DNA of 62,869 bases, taken from positions 1 through 62,869 of the forward strand of contig CALVHH010000009.1 of the NCBI GenBank assembly GCA_944327465.1. Reading direction: 5' to 3'. Numbering within the stretch: position 1 is the stretch's first letter; each line of letters begins with the position of its first letter. The notes under the pieces were generated by a model that did no database searches, was not told the DNA's origin, and worked only from the letters and a program-made list of their open reading frames with translations. Shown in pieces: positions 40,440-48,094 of this stretch. The stretch comes from an uncultured Clostridia bacterium. Lineage in GTDB: Bacteria; Bacillota; Clostridia; Christensenellales; Borkfalkiaceae. The position numbers and the translations under genes were made by a program.

Positions 40440-40690
40440 GCGTTGAAGCGGAGCAGTAGAAGAGCATTTCCGAAATCCAGAGAGCCGTCGGCAGGTGAAA
40501 GACGGCGGAGGAGGCTTTTTGAACTCGCCGCCGAGCAGACCGGGTGAAAATAAAGTAGTCCGGTACGGTCTTCCGCCGTATAACGGACGGGGTGTATTTG
40601 CACCCGTGAGGCGATTTTTTATCGCGAAGAAGAGTGGTACCACGCACGGGGCGGCGTCTCTTTAATAAGAGACTCCGCCCCGTTTTTCGC
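40440..40690 (+). promoter_or_regulatory. leucine T-box leader
   Basis: Stem I features (GAAGCGGAGCAGTA, CCAGAGAGCC, GGTGAAAGACGG) are followed by GAACTC, giving the specifier CTC (40524-40526), a leucine codon. The T-box bulge is AGAGTGGTACCACGC (40631-40645) and a terminator follows. Uncharged tRNA-Leu should permit read-through into leuA. Confidence 0.93.
40646..40686 (+). terminator. T-box terminator before leuA
   Basis: ACGGGGCGGCGTCTCTT pairs with AAGAGACTCCGCCCCGT around TAAT, with one G/T-side mismatch, and TTTTT follows. Confidence 0.9.
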
Positions 40691-40725
40691 GCATTGCGGT
40701 GCGCACTTAAACATATGGTATTATC

Positions 40726-42402
40726 ATGAAAAATTACAACAAGTACACGCCCCAATTCTTTCTTCCCCCTCAAAGATGCATGGATTGGTCGCTCAAATCG
40801 GTCATAACTTCGGCGCCGGCGTGGTGCTCGGTCGACCTCCGCGACGGCAACCAGAGCCTCGTCGAGCCCATGTCTCTCCACACCAAGCTTGAATTTTTCA
40901 AACTGCTCACCGATATAGGCTTCAAGGAGATCGAAGTCGGCTTTCCCGCCGCATCCGAAACGGAGTACGCCTTTCTCCGTGCGCTCATAGAGGGCGGACT
41001 CATCCCCGACGATGTCACCATCCAGGTGCTCACGCAGGCGCGCGAGCACATAATAAAGCGCACTTTCGAAGCCGTCAGGGGCGCAAAGAACGTCATTGTG
41101 CACGTGTACAACTCCACATCCGTCGCCCAGCGCGAACAGGTGTTCGGCAAGGACAGGGGGCAGATAAAGTCGATAGCGGTGGAGGGCGCAAAGCTTTTAA
41201 AGGAGCTCGCCGACGAGGCGGGCGAAGCTTATCGCTTCGAATACTCGCCCGAATCGTTCACGGGCACCGAGCCCGATTACGCGCTGGAAGTGTGCAACGC
41301 CGTGCTCGACGTGTGGCAGCCCGTAAGCGGGCGCAAGGCAATAATCAACCTGCCCGCCACGGTAGAAAACGCCATGCCGCACGTATATGCGCAGCAGGTG
41401 GAGTTCATGCACAAGCACTTAAAGTACCGCGACAGCGTAGTTCTCTCTCTGCACCCCCACAACGACCGCGGCTGCGGCGTAGCCGCCGCCGAAACGGGCA
41501 TTCTCGCCGGCGCGGACAGGATAGAAGGCACGCTCTTCGGCAACGGCGAGCGCACGGGCAACGTCGACGTCATCACCCTCGCCATGAATATGTATTCGCA
41601 GGGCGTCGACCCCGGGCTGGACTTTTCGGATATGCCCCGCATCACTTCGCTGTACAGGGCGTATACGGGCATGCCCGTCAGCCCCCGCCAGCCCTATGCG
41701 GGCGAACTCGTGTTTGCCGCCTTTTCGGGCTCCCATCAGGACGCCATTGCCAAGGGCATGGCTTACCGCGCCCGCACTTCGAGACAGGTGTGGGACGTCC
41801 CCTATCTGCCCGTCGACCCAAAGGACGTGGGCAGGGAGTACGAAAGCGATGTCATACGCATCAATTCCCAGTCGGGCAAGGGGGGAGTGGGCTACGTCAT
41901 GCAGACGGCGTTCGGCATAACCATGCCCCGCGCCATGAAGGAGGATATGGGCTACAAAGTCAAACACGTCTCCGACGTCGGCCATCGCGAGCTCAAGCCC
42001 GCCGATATCTACGACGTATTTAAAAAGAACTACCTTGAAAATCACACGCTGTTCGATATCGGCGAATGCCACTTCCGCCAGACGGAAGGCATCGATGCCG
42101 CCGTCGTCATAGCGGCGGGCGGCGCAGAACACGAAGTTTTGGCAAGGGGCAACGGCAGGCTGGATGCCGTGTCCAACGCCGTAAAGGCGTTTTTCGGGCT
42201 CGATTATTCGCTCGTGTGCTACGAACAGCACGCCCTTTCCCAAAGTTCGGCGTCCAAAGCCATCTCGTACGTCGGCGTCGAAAGCGGCGGAAACTGCTAC
42301 TTCGGCGCGGGCGTCGACGACGACATAATCAAATCGTCCTACAAGGCGCTCACTTCGGCTGTAAACAATCTGCTCGCCGCCAGCAGTGCGGGCAGGGACT
42401 GA
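40726..42402 (+). CDS. leuA: 2-isopropylmalate synthase
   Basis: LeuA condenses acetyl-CoA with 2-oxoisovalerate, the first step to leucine. The 558-residue protein is of the long yeast/actinobacterial type: it opens PQRCMDWSLKSVITSAPAWC, has SVDLRDGNQSLVEPM (metal and substrate site), LHPHNDRGCGVAAAETG and a C-terminal regulatory domain of about 130 residues, including a SYVGVESGG segment. It stands alone behind the leucine T-box, so it is set by leucyl-tRNA charging and probably by leucine feedback. Confidence 0.96.
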   Translation: MKNYNKYTPQFFLPPQRCMDWSLKSVITSAPAWCSVDLRDGNQSLVEPMSLHTKLEFFKLLTDIGFKEIEVGFPAASETEYAFLRALIEGGLIPDDVTIQVLTQAREHIIKRTFEAVRGAKNVIVHVYNSTSVAQREQVFGKDRGQIKSIAVEGAKLLKELADEAGEAYRFEYSPESFTGTEPDYALEVCNAVLDVWQPVSGRKAIINLPATVENAMPHVYAQQVEFMHKHLKYRDSVVLSLHPHNDRGCGVAAAETGILAGADRIEGTLFGNGERTGNVDVITLAMNMYSQGVDPGLDFSDMPRITSLYRAYTGMPVSPRQPYAGELVFAAFSGSHQDAIAKGMAYRARTSRQVWDVPYLPVDPKDVGREYESDVIRINSQSGKGGVGYVMQTAFGITMPRAMKEDMGYKVKHVSDVGHRELKPADIYDVFKKNYLENHTLFDIGECHFRQTEGIDAAVVIAAGGAEHEVLARGNGRLDAVSNAVKAFFGLDYSLVCYEQHALSQSSASKAISYVGVESGGNCYFGAGVDDDIIKSSYKALTSAVNNLLAASSAGRD

Positions 42403-42448
42403 GCGGCGGTAATTTCACCGTATCGCCACAATTATCACATGCCGCAGG

Positions 42449-42478
42449 TTGACATGCCTGCTCGTTAGGTGGTATAAT
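42449..42478 (+). promoter_or_regulatory. promoter of lgt
   Basis: TTGACA, 18 bp, TATAAT, about 33 bp before the lgt start codon. Confidence 0.85.
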
Positions 42479-42510
42479 CACTATCGTAAATAATAAAAGG
42501 AAGTGTGTAA

Positions 42511-43407
42511 ATGCACCCTCAGGCACTGTTTGAAATTTTCGGCAGACCCGTCTACGCCTACGGCATATGCATGGGCGTGGGCATAATCTGCTGCTTCATA
42601 TTTTTGATGGTGGCGTTCGATAAACGCAACTTCAACGACGAAGCGAGCGCCAAAATACTGCTCATCGGCGGCGGCGCAACCGCGTTCGGCATATTCATGG
42701 CGATGGTATTTCAGTCCTTCTATAATTACCTCGACGACCTCGAAAAGTACGGCAGCGCCGTGTTCAGCCTGGATACGTCCATGACCTTCTACGGCGGTCT
42801 CATCGGCGGCGTCGCCTCCTTCCTCATCGTCTGGAACCTGTACGTCTTCGTCATCGCCCCGCGCACAAAGGTCAGGCTGCTGCAGAACAACATGAACGCC
42901 TCGCTTTCGGATGCTCTTCCCATCATCCCCATAGGCATAACCATAGCGCACGCCTTCGGCAGGCTGGGCTGCTTCTTCGGCGGCTGCTGCTACGGCGCCG
43001 AAACGGACGCCTGGTACGGCATAGCCTGTCAGGCGATAGGGCTTGTAAATACGGGCGTAAAGGTCATACCCACGCAGCTGTTCGAGTGCATATTCCTGTT
43101 TGTCCTCTCGGCGGTCATGGCGGTGCTCTATTTCAAGTTCAGGTTCAACTGCAACTTCGGGCTCTACGCCGTCACGTACGGCATATGGCGCTTTTTGATA
43201 GAGTACGCCCGCGATGACTACCGCGGCTCGTTCATACCCGGTCTTACCCCTTCGCAGCTCTGGGCAATCGTCATGGTAGTGCTGGGCATAGGCTACTTCT
43301 TCGCCTATAAATATTTTTTCAAACGCTTCATGAAGCACCCCGAACTTCAGCCCCCCGTCAACGCCAAGCATGACGAGGCGGATGCTGCGGGCGCTGCCGA
43401 ACAGTAA
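42511..43407 (+). CDS. lgt: prolipoprotein diacylglyceryl transferase
   Basis: Lgt attaches diacylglycerol to the lipobox cysteine of prelipoproteins. The 298-residue membrane protein has about seven helices, the signature HAFGRLGCFFGGCCYG and the segment YARDDYRGSFIPGLTPSQLW with the essential Arg. AAAAGGAAG precedes the ATG. It would process the several lipoproteins in this window (serpin, DUF4430, TlpA-like, ABC binding protein, 52-54 kb protein). Confidence 0.96.
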   Translation: MHPQALFEIFGRPVYAYGICMGVGIICCFIFLMVAFDKRNFNDEASAKILLIGGGATAFGIFMAMVFQSFYNYLDDLEKYGSAVFSLDTSMTFYGGLIGGVASFLIVWNLYVFVIAPRTKVRLLQNNMNASLSDALPIIPIGITIAHAFGRLGCFFGGCCYGAETDAWYGIACQAIGLVNTGVKVIPTQLFECIFLFVLSAVMAVLYFKFRFNCNFGLYAVTYGIWRFLIEYARDDYRGSFIPGLTPSQLWAIVMVVLGIGYFFAYKYFFKRFMKHPELQPPVNAKHDEADAAGAAEQ

Positions 43408-43428
43408 ATTGCATATATCTTTTAATTC

Positions 43429-43465
43429 GCCGCGGCGGACGAAAATCGTCCGCCGCGGCATTTTG
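43429..43465 (+). terminator. terminator of lgt
   Basis: GCCGCGGCGGACGA pairs with its exact complement around AAA, then ATTTTG. Confidence 0.75.
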
Positions 43466-43468
43466 TGC

Positions 43469-43593
43469 AAAAAAACGGCGGCGCCTTTCGGCGCCGCCGC
43501 CATTAGGAGCGTACCCGCGGCAAAACCGGAAAGCGGGCGTTGCGCCCGCCCGGAATTTGTTCGGGGTATGGGATGGGCTATCTATTTATTGCG
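43469..43593 (-). ncRNA. candidate small RNA between lgt and the WYL regulator
   Basis: A textbook promoter (43600-43628) fires leftward into a gap that holds no minus-strand gene, and about 125 bases later there is a minus-strand intrinsic terminator (GGCGGCGCC-GAAA-GGCGCCGCC then seven T). Between them a GCGGGCG/CGCCCGC hairpin is framed by CCGG, CAAA/TTTG and TACCC/GGGTA pairings, a long stem with internal loops. No open reading frame of note is inside. It matches no RNA family I could recall. Confidence 0.55.
43470..43498 (-). terminator. terminator of the candidate small RNA
   Basis: On the minus strand GGCGGCGCC, loop GAAA, GGCGCCGCC, then GTTTTTTTG. Confidence 0.85.
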
Positions 43594-43599
43594 TCATTT

Positions 43600-43628
43600 A
43601 TTATATCACATTGTGTCAAGTTTGTCAA
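43600..43628 (-). promoter_or_regulatory. orphan sigma-70 promoter
   Basis: On the minus strand TTGACA, 17 bp, TATAAT, a full consensus match. The nearest minus-strand gene in its direction is several kilobases away, so it is assigned to the candidate small RNA. Confidence 0.8.
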
Positions 43629-43712
43629 GTCTGCTCCCGCCGCCCGGATAATAAATTTTTGTGCGGTTTTGACCCAAACAAATGTGGGCGCAGTTTATTT
43701 TGCCGCAGCCGT

Positions 43713-44645
43713 TCAGTATTCTCCCAAAATCTTTTTTGCCGCGTCGCGCACTTCTTGGGCAAGTTTTTGGGGCGCCAGCACCTTCACAGCGCCGCCAAAG
43801 GAAAGTATCTTGTTTGCAAGCCCCTCTTCGGGCAGGCTCATTTCGCATACCAGCGCGTTGCCACGCGGCTCAATGGAATCTATTCCCAGCCATTCTTCGG
43901 CGTCGGCGAGCGCGCGCCTGTCTATTTCCAGCGTCACGTCGGTCATGTCGTCGGAGGAGTGGAAAAAGTTCAGCGGAATGTCATCCTTTGTAAAGTTTCT
44001 CTTTTCAAAGTGTCCGCCCGTCGGCACCGCCCGCTTTATGCGCCCTATTTTGAATGTCCTCAGGTCCTGCTTGGTGTGGCAAAAGGCGTATACATACCAC
44101 ACGTTTCGCTTTAATATCAGCACGTGCGGGTCAATTACCCTGCGGCTGTGCTCGCCTTCGCGCGAGATATAATCTATCTCCAGGCAGGCGCACTCGTCCA
44201 CGGCCCGCTCGCACGCCCTCAGTTTGTCCGAAAAGGCGCCTCTGTCCCCCCAGACGCCGCCGTCAACTATTATGTTGCCCGTAACGGCGTGCTCGCTCAC
44301 GTCGCTCTTGCGCCGCTGTCTTATCTTGTCCAGCGCCGCCAGCGCCGCGTCGTCGCTCGCCTGCGCCGCCCACGCCTGCAGCGCGTTGCACGCCGAAGCG
44401 TATTCGTCCCGCGTGAAGAAGGAGGAGGGCAGCCTGTAGGTTTCCATGAGCGCCGCGCCGCCGTACCTGCCGCGGCTCACCTCCACGGGTATGCCCGCCG
44501 CCGAAAGCTCGTCTATGTACCTGTACACCGTCCTGGGCGAAATTTCAAACTTTTCGGCTATCTCCCTTGCCGAAACTTTGCGCCCGGCTATCAGCGTGGA
44601 CAAAATTTTTATCATTATCCGGTATTTCAAAGCCCCGTCCTCCAT
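43713..44645 (-). CDS. WYL-domain transcriptional regulator (HTH_11/DeoR-type)
   Basis: The 310-residue protein has an N-terminal winged helix (residues 5-60, AREIAEKFEISPRTVYRYID), the linker with YGGAALMETYRLPSSFF, and a WYL domain (about 150-230) with IDPHVLILKRNVWYVYAFC and LRTFKIGRIKRA, where WYVYAFC stands for the W-Y-L core. A C-terminal WCX-like part follows. WYL domains sense nucleotides or nucleic acid ends in characterised cases. It is divergent from a small Cys-rich protein gene; a TGACAA-TAT-TTGTCA dyad lies between. Start chosen to keep the whole winged helix. Confidence 0.9.
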   Translation of the reverse strand: MEDGALKYRIMIKILSTLIAGRKVSAREIAEKFEISPRTVYRYIDELSAAGIPVEVSRGRYGGAALMETYRLPSSFFTRDEYASACNALQAWAAQASDDAALAALDKIRQRRKSDVSEHAVTGNIIVDGGVWGDRGAFSDKLRACERAVDECACLEIDYISREGEHSRRVIDPHVLILKRNVWYVYAFCHTKQDLRTFKIGRIKRAVPTGGHFEKRNFTKDDIPLNFFHSSDDMTDVTLEIDRRALADAEEWLGIDSIEPRGNALVCEMSLPEEGLANKILSFGGAVKVLAPQKLAQEVRDAAKKILGEY

Positions 44646-44752
44646 ATAATATGTCAAGGCGGCACACCCGGCGTGCAAGCCGCCGTCGTCCGCTCAAAAC
44701 ATACTATATTTTAAAATTTTTTTAAAATTTTATAGAAAAATTTTATCATACA

Positions 44753-44767
44753 TGACAATATTTGTCA
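44753..44767. promoter_or_regulatory. candidate operator dyad TGACAA-N3-TTGTCA
   Basis: A 6-3-6 perfect dyad in the divergent region between the WYL regulator and the small Cys-rich gene; TATAAT for the latter begins about 12 bp downstream. Confidence 0.55.
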
Positions 44768-44818
44768 ATATATTTGTATATAATAGTAACTGTAAAGAGT
44801 AATCGGGAGGACAAAGTC

Positions 44819-45067
44819 ATGAAGTTGGATTATTCCGCATACATTACAGTACAAAGGCTGCGCGTGCGCAGCCGCCGTTCGGACGAAGCCGAACTCGCAA
44901 AAGCGCCGCCTCAGGAGTGTTGTCAGGATTTTTGCGGGGTGCGCGACAGCGCTCGGATCCTGCGCGAAATAGACAGCCTGCCCGGTCTGAACATGGCAGA
45001 GCGCGCCCGCTGTTCAAATGCAGACTGCGAATTTACCCGCAGGCACGCCGCCTGCGATATTGCATGA
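44819..45067 (+). CDS. small Cys-rich protein of unknown function
   Basis: An 82-residue soluble protein with an arginine-rich first third (VQRLRVRSRRS) and six cysteines arranged as ECCQDFC, ARCSNADC and HAAC, a pattern that could bind metal or form disulfides. Family not recognised. GGGAGG lies about nine bases before the ATG. It is the only gene between the WYL regulator and a terminator, and is the probable target of that regulator. Confidence 0.65.
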   Translation: MKLDYSAYITVQRLRVRSRRSDEAELAKAPPQECCQDFCGVRDSARILREIDSLPGLNMAERARCSNADCEFTRRHAACDIA

Positions 45068-45084
45068 TTCTCCATATTTAAATC

Positions 45085-45117
45085 AAAGCCGTGCGCGACT
45101 TGGTCGCGCACGGCTTT
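45085..45117. terminator. 14-bp hairpin between convergent genes
   Basis: AAAGCCGTGCGCGA pairs with TCGCGCACGGCTTT around CTTGG, between the Cys-rich gene and the ABC permease gene. Confidence 0.8.
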
Positions 45118-45122
45118 GGTAT

Positions 45123-45920
45123 TCACTTGACCACGGCGCGCTCTACAAGCGCAACTGCGGCGTACATTGCGCCGGCGAGGGCGCACAGTATTATCGTGGC
45201 GGTCATGACCAGGTCCAGCCTGAACACCTGCCCGCCGTACACTATAAGATACCCCAGCCCGGCGCGGGATACTATATATTCGCCCATTATCGAGCCTATC
45301 CACGCCAGCCCCACGGCAACTTTAAGCGTGTTCATCAGCTGGGGCAGCGAAGCGGGTATTACAAGCTTTGTCAGCGTCTGCCGCTTTGAAGCCCCCAGCG
45401 CCCTCATCAGCGTCAGCATGGTGGCGTCGACCTGTAAAAACCCCGTCAGCGTGTTCATTATGCAAACTATTATCGAAACGATGACGGTCATAAAAATTAT
45501 AGCCGTGTAGCCCGTGCCCATCCAGATTATTATCAGCGGACCGAGCGCAATTTTGGGCAGCGCATTCAGCACGACTATGTACGGCTCAAAAATTTTTCTT
45601 GCGCCGTCGCTCAGCCACAGCGCCACTGCTATGGCGTAGCCGCATACTACTGCGGCAAAAAAGCCGGTTATCGTCTCCATAAGCGTTATGCCTATGTGAT
45701 AGAACAGGTTGCCGCCGCGGTAAAGTTCGGCAGCGGTGGCTGCCACGCGCGAAGGCGAAGAGGTGATAAACGGGTCTATCAGCTCGGTTGCGGCGCACAG
45801 CTCCCACAGCCCCAAAAGCGCTGCCAGCAGTCCCAGCCGCACCGACCATATCAATATTTTCTTTCTCTTCACGCCTCTTATAAACAGCGCGTGACCTTTC
45901 GATTGTATTTGCTTTTTCAT
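45123..45920 (-). CDS. ABC transporter permease (SsuC/ThiX-like)
   Basis: The 265-residue membrane subunit has six helices and the BPD-type EAA loop MRALGASKRQTLTKLVIPASL. It follows the pattern of permeases for sulfonates, nitrate or thiamine precursors (SsuC/TauC/ThiX). It is the last gene of the binding protein-ATPase-permease set, but 280 bases containing a dispersed repeat separate it from the ATPase gene. Confidence 0.92.
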   Translation of the reverse strand: MKKQIQSKGHALFIRGVKRKKILIWSVRLGLLAALLGLWELCAATELIDPFITSSPSRVAATAAELYRGGNLFYHIGITLMETITGFFAAVVCGYAIAVALWLSDGARKIFEPYIVVLNALPKIALGPLIIIWMGTGYTAIIFMTVIVSIIVCIMNTLTGFLQVDATMLTLMRALGASKRQTLTKLVIPASLPQLMNTLKVAVGLAWIGSIMGEYIVSRAGLGYLIVYGGQVFRLDLVMTATIILCALAGAMYAAVALVERAVVK

Positions 45921-45957
45921 GTGTTAATATCTTAAAATGTAATATAATGTGCCGCGC

Positions 45958-46190
45958 TAAGAATTGAAAACGCTTATTGCGTTTTCATGAATTGCCTTTC
46001 GCGCAAAAGCCACGGTTTTGCGCGATGTTTAAGTCGGGTCGAAATAAAAACCCTGTCATTTCTGCTGAGCGGGGCGGCATGCTCGATTTGCCTCACTCTG
46101 TCATTTCGAGCGTAGTCGAGAAATCTAACAGTAAAGTGCGGTCGACGACCTTTTGTTCGTCGCGGTCGCTCCGAGATTTCTCCACGCGTC
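45958..46190. repeat. dispersed intergenic repeat, copy C, inside the ABC operon
   Basis: It contains GAAAACGC-TTATT-GCGTTTTC (45966-45986), a TTTCGCGCAAAAGCC/GGTTTTGCGCGA stretch and TGTCATTTCGAGCG...CGAGAAATCTAAC (46099-46129), the reverse complement of the unit in copies A and D. Confidence 0.85.
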
Positions 46191-46199
46191 CCCCGTCAA

Positions 46200-46928
46200 C
46201 TAAATGCCCAGCTCGCCGCGCAGCTTTTCAAACATCGCCGCGAACTCGCCGCTGTTCCTGCGCGACTTGGGCGTGCCGTCGCCAAAAGTTATGCAGTGTT
46301 CGGCGACCACCCTTGCGGGACGGGCTGAAAGCACCGTCACCCTGTCGGAGAGCGCTATCGCCTCCGAAATGTCGTGCGTCACCAGCAGCGCCGTCTTTTT
46401 TTCGCTCTTTATTATAGCCTGCACGTCGTCGCAGACCTCCAGCCTCGTCTGGTAATCAAGTGCCGAAAAAGGTTCATCCAACAGCAGCAGCTCGGCGCCA
46501 GCGGCAAGCGTGCGTATCAGCGCCACGCGCTGCCTCATCCCGCCCGAAAGTTCGGGCGGCTTCTTCTTTAAAAAATTGCCCAGCCCGTATTTTTCGGCAA
46601 GCGCTATCGCACGCTGTCTGCTTTGGGCGCTTTTGCGCCCGTTTATCTCCAGCGGCAGAAAAATATTTTCCTCCACCGTCCGCCACGGGAACAGCGCGTC
46701 GCGCTGCAGCATGTATCCCGTGCCGTCGCCTGCGCGAACTATCTCGCCGCCCGTCGGCTGCAGCAGCCCCGCAGCAAGCGAAAGTATAGTTGTCTTGCCG
46801 CAGCCCGAAGGACCTATCACCGAAACGAACTGTCCGCGCTCCACGCTCATGTTCAGCCCTTTGAGCGCGGCGGTCTCGCCGTCGAGTGTGTAGTAGGTGT
46901 AGTCTACGTCTTTGAATTGCAGCATCAC
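46200..46928 (-). CDS. ABC transporter ATP-binding protein (SsuB/ThiZ-like)
   Basis: The 242-residue ATPase has Walker A SVIGPSGCGKTTILSLAAG, the Q loop MLQRDALFPWRTVEENIFLP (typical of the nitrate/sulfonate group), the signature ELSGGMRQRVALIRTL and Walker B LLLLDEPFSALD. Its ATG overlaps the end of the binding-protein gene by four bases. Confidence 0.95.
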   Translation of the reverse strand: MMLQFKDVDYTYYTLDGETAALKGLNMSVERGQFVSVIGPSGCGKTTILSLAAGLLQPTGGEIVRAGDGTGYMLQRDALFPWRTVEENIFLPLEINGRKSAQSRQRAIALAEKYGLGNFLKKKPPELSGGMRQRVALIRTLAAGAELLLLDEPFSALDYQTRLEVCDDVQAIIKSEKKTALLVTHDISEAIALSDRVTVLSARPARVVAEHCITFGDGTPKSRRNSGEFAAMFEKLRGELGI

Positions 46929-47923
46929 AGCCCGTATACCTGTTCATATACGGCGTGGGCGGTGTCTGTCAGCACCAGCTCGTCAAAGTCTACGCGCCTC
47001 TCCAGTTCGCCCGCGCTCTCTATAATGTCCTGCAGCCTCGTAAATGCGCTCTCCTTCATCGCCATGTCCTCCGTCCAGGCGTCTATCGCCTTGTAACTGT
47101 CAAGCGATATCTGCAGCGCCTGCACGCTTGTTCCGTCGAAGTACGGCGCAAGCTTGCTCGCAGCCACGTCCGAAGGCGTCTCGTTCACGTACTTTATCGC
47201 CCTCGTAACGGCGCGCAGCAGCCCTTCTATCTTGTCGGGGTTGGCTTCGATGTAGCTGCTCTTCGCCATGAAGCAGGTGTAGGGCACCTCGCCCGACTGC
47301 TGTCCCACCGAAGCGACGATATATCCCTTGCCTTCCGCCTCGTATTGGCTGGCAACGGGCTCGAACATCGTGCAGTAGTCTGCAACGCCCCCCTCGAAAG
47401 CGGCGGTCATCATGTTGAAAGCCACGTCGTAGTTGAGCGTCGCCGTCACGCCCTGCTCTTTCAGCGCGTATTCGAACGTCATCGCGGGCACGCCGCCCTT
47501 GCGCCCTGCAAGTATTTCCTTGCCCTGCAGGTCAGACCATTCAAAGTCGGGCTGCGCCTCTCTGCCCACAAGAAAGCTGCCGTCGCGCTTGGTCAGCTGT
47601 CCGAATACCATGGGCAGGTCGTTTGAACCGCCTATGGCAACGTAAATCGCCGCCTCGGGACCGCAGAAGCCTATGTCCGCCCCGCCCGAAAGCACGGCTG
47701 CCATCGTTGCGTCGGCGCCGCCGCCGTTCGTCAGTTCAATTTCTATGCCCTCTTCTTCAAAATACCCCAGCCCGTCGGCAAGGTACAGCGGCGCGTAGAA
47801 CACCGAATGGGTAACTTCGTTGATGCGAATTACGTCGTCATCGCCGGCGCAGGCGGCAAGCGCCGTCGGCGCGGCTGCGGCAAGCATGGCTGCCGCAAAA
47901 AAACAGATAAGTTTATTTTTCAA
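46925..47923 (-). CDS. ABC transporter substrate-binding lipoprotein (NMT1/SsuA-like)
   Basis: The 332-residue protein has a signal peptide with Ala-rich stretch and AACAG lipobox-like end, then the NMT1-type opening VTHSVFYAPLYLADGLGYFEEEGI and SGGADIGFCGPEAAIYVAIG. Such proteins bind thiamine pyrimidine precursors, sulfonates or similar small organics; the ligand here cannot be read. The start is TTG, with CGGAG seven bases upstream. Its promoter overlaps that of valS back to back. Confidence 0.9.
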   Translation of the reverse strand: MKNKLICFFAAAMLAAAAPTALAACAGDDDVIRINEVTHSVFYAPLYLADGLGYFEEEGIEIELTNGGGADATMAAVLSGGADIGFCGPEAAIYVAIGGSNDLPMVFGQLTKRDGSFLVGREAQPDFEWSDLQGKEILAGRKGGVPAMTFEYALKEQGVTATLNYDVAFNMMTAAFEGGVADYCTMFEPVASQYEAEGKGYIVASVGQQSGEVPYTCFMAKSSYIEANPDKIEGLLRAVTRAIKYVNETPSDVAASKLAPYFDGTSVQALQISLDSYKAIDAWTEDMAMKESAFTRLQDIIESAGELERRVDFDELVLTDTAHAVYEQVYGL

Positions 47924-47954
47924 AGTTGGCTCCGTTAAAAAAATTTGATATTAC

Positions 47955-47984
47955 ATTTTATGTTTACTATTTTACGTTTGACAA
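47955..47984 (-). promoter_or_regulatory. promoter of the ABC operon
   Basis: On the minus strand TTGTCA, 18 bp, TAAAAT. Its -35 box overlaps the TTGACA of the divergent valS promoter. Confidence 0.65.
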
Positions 47985-48007
47985 CCTCCGCCCGGATAAA
48001 CTATAAT
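47978..48007 (+). promoter_or_regulatory. promoter of valS
   Basis: TTGACA, 18 bp, TATAAT. The leader of about 75 nt has a small GCCGCCGCGC hairpin but no T-box. Confidence 0.8.
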
Positions 48008-48094
48008 ATTTCTGTATTACGTTCAAAAGGCTGAGCAGCCGCCGCGCTGTGCGGCGGGCATGTCCTGCGCAGACCTCATTCAGGAGGAATGACA

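Noticed and set aside
40414-41103. Minus-strand open frame across the T-box and the leuA start
   Set aside because: It is the shadow of a recognised T-box and leuA; composition reflects the opposite strand.
43520-43575. Stretch CCCATACCCCGAACA on the minus strand recalls the 5S rRNA loop-B motif
   Set aside because: The remaining 5S helices, the E-loop and the closing stem are absent, so it is not a 5S gene.
47984-48094. T-box leader before valS
   Set aside because: The leader is about 75-80 nt and lacks the GGTACC-type T-box motif.
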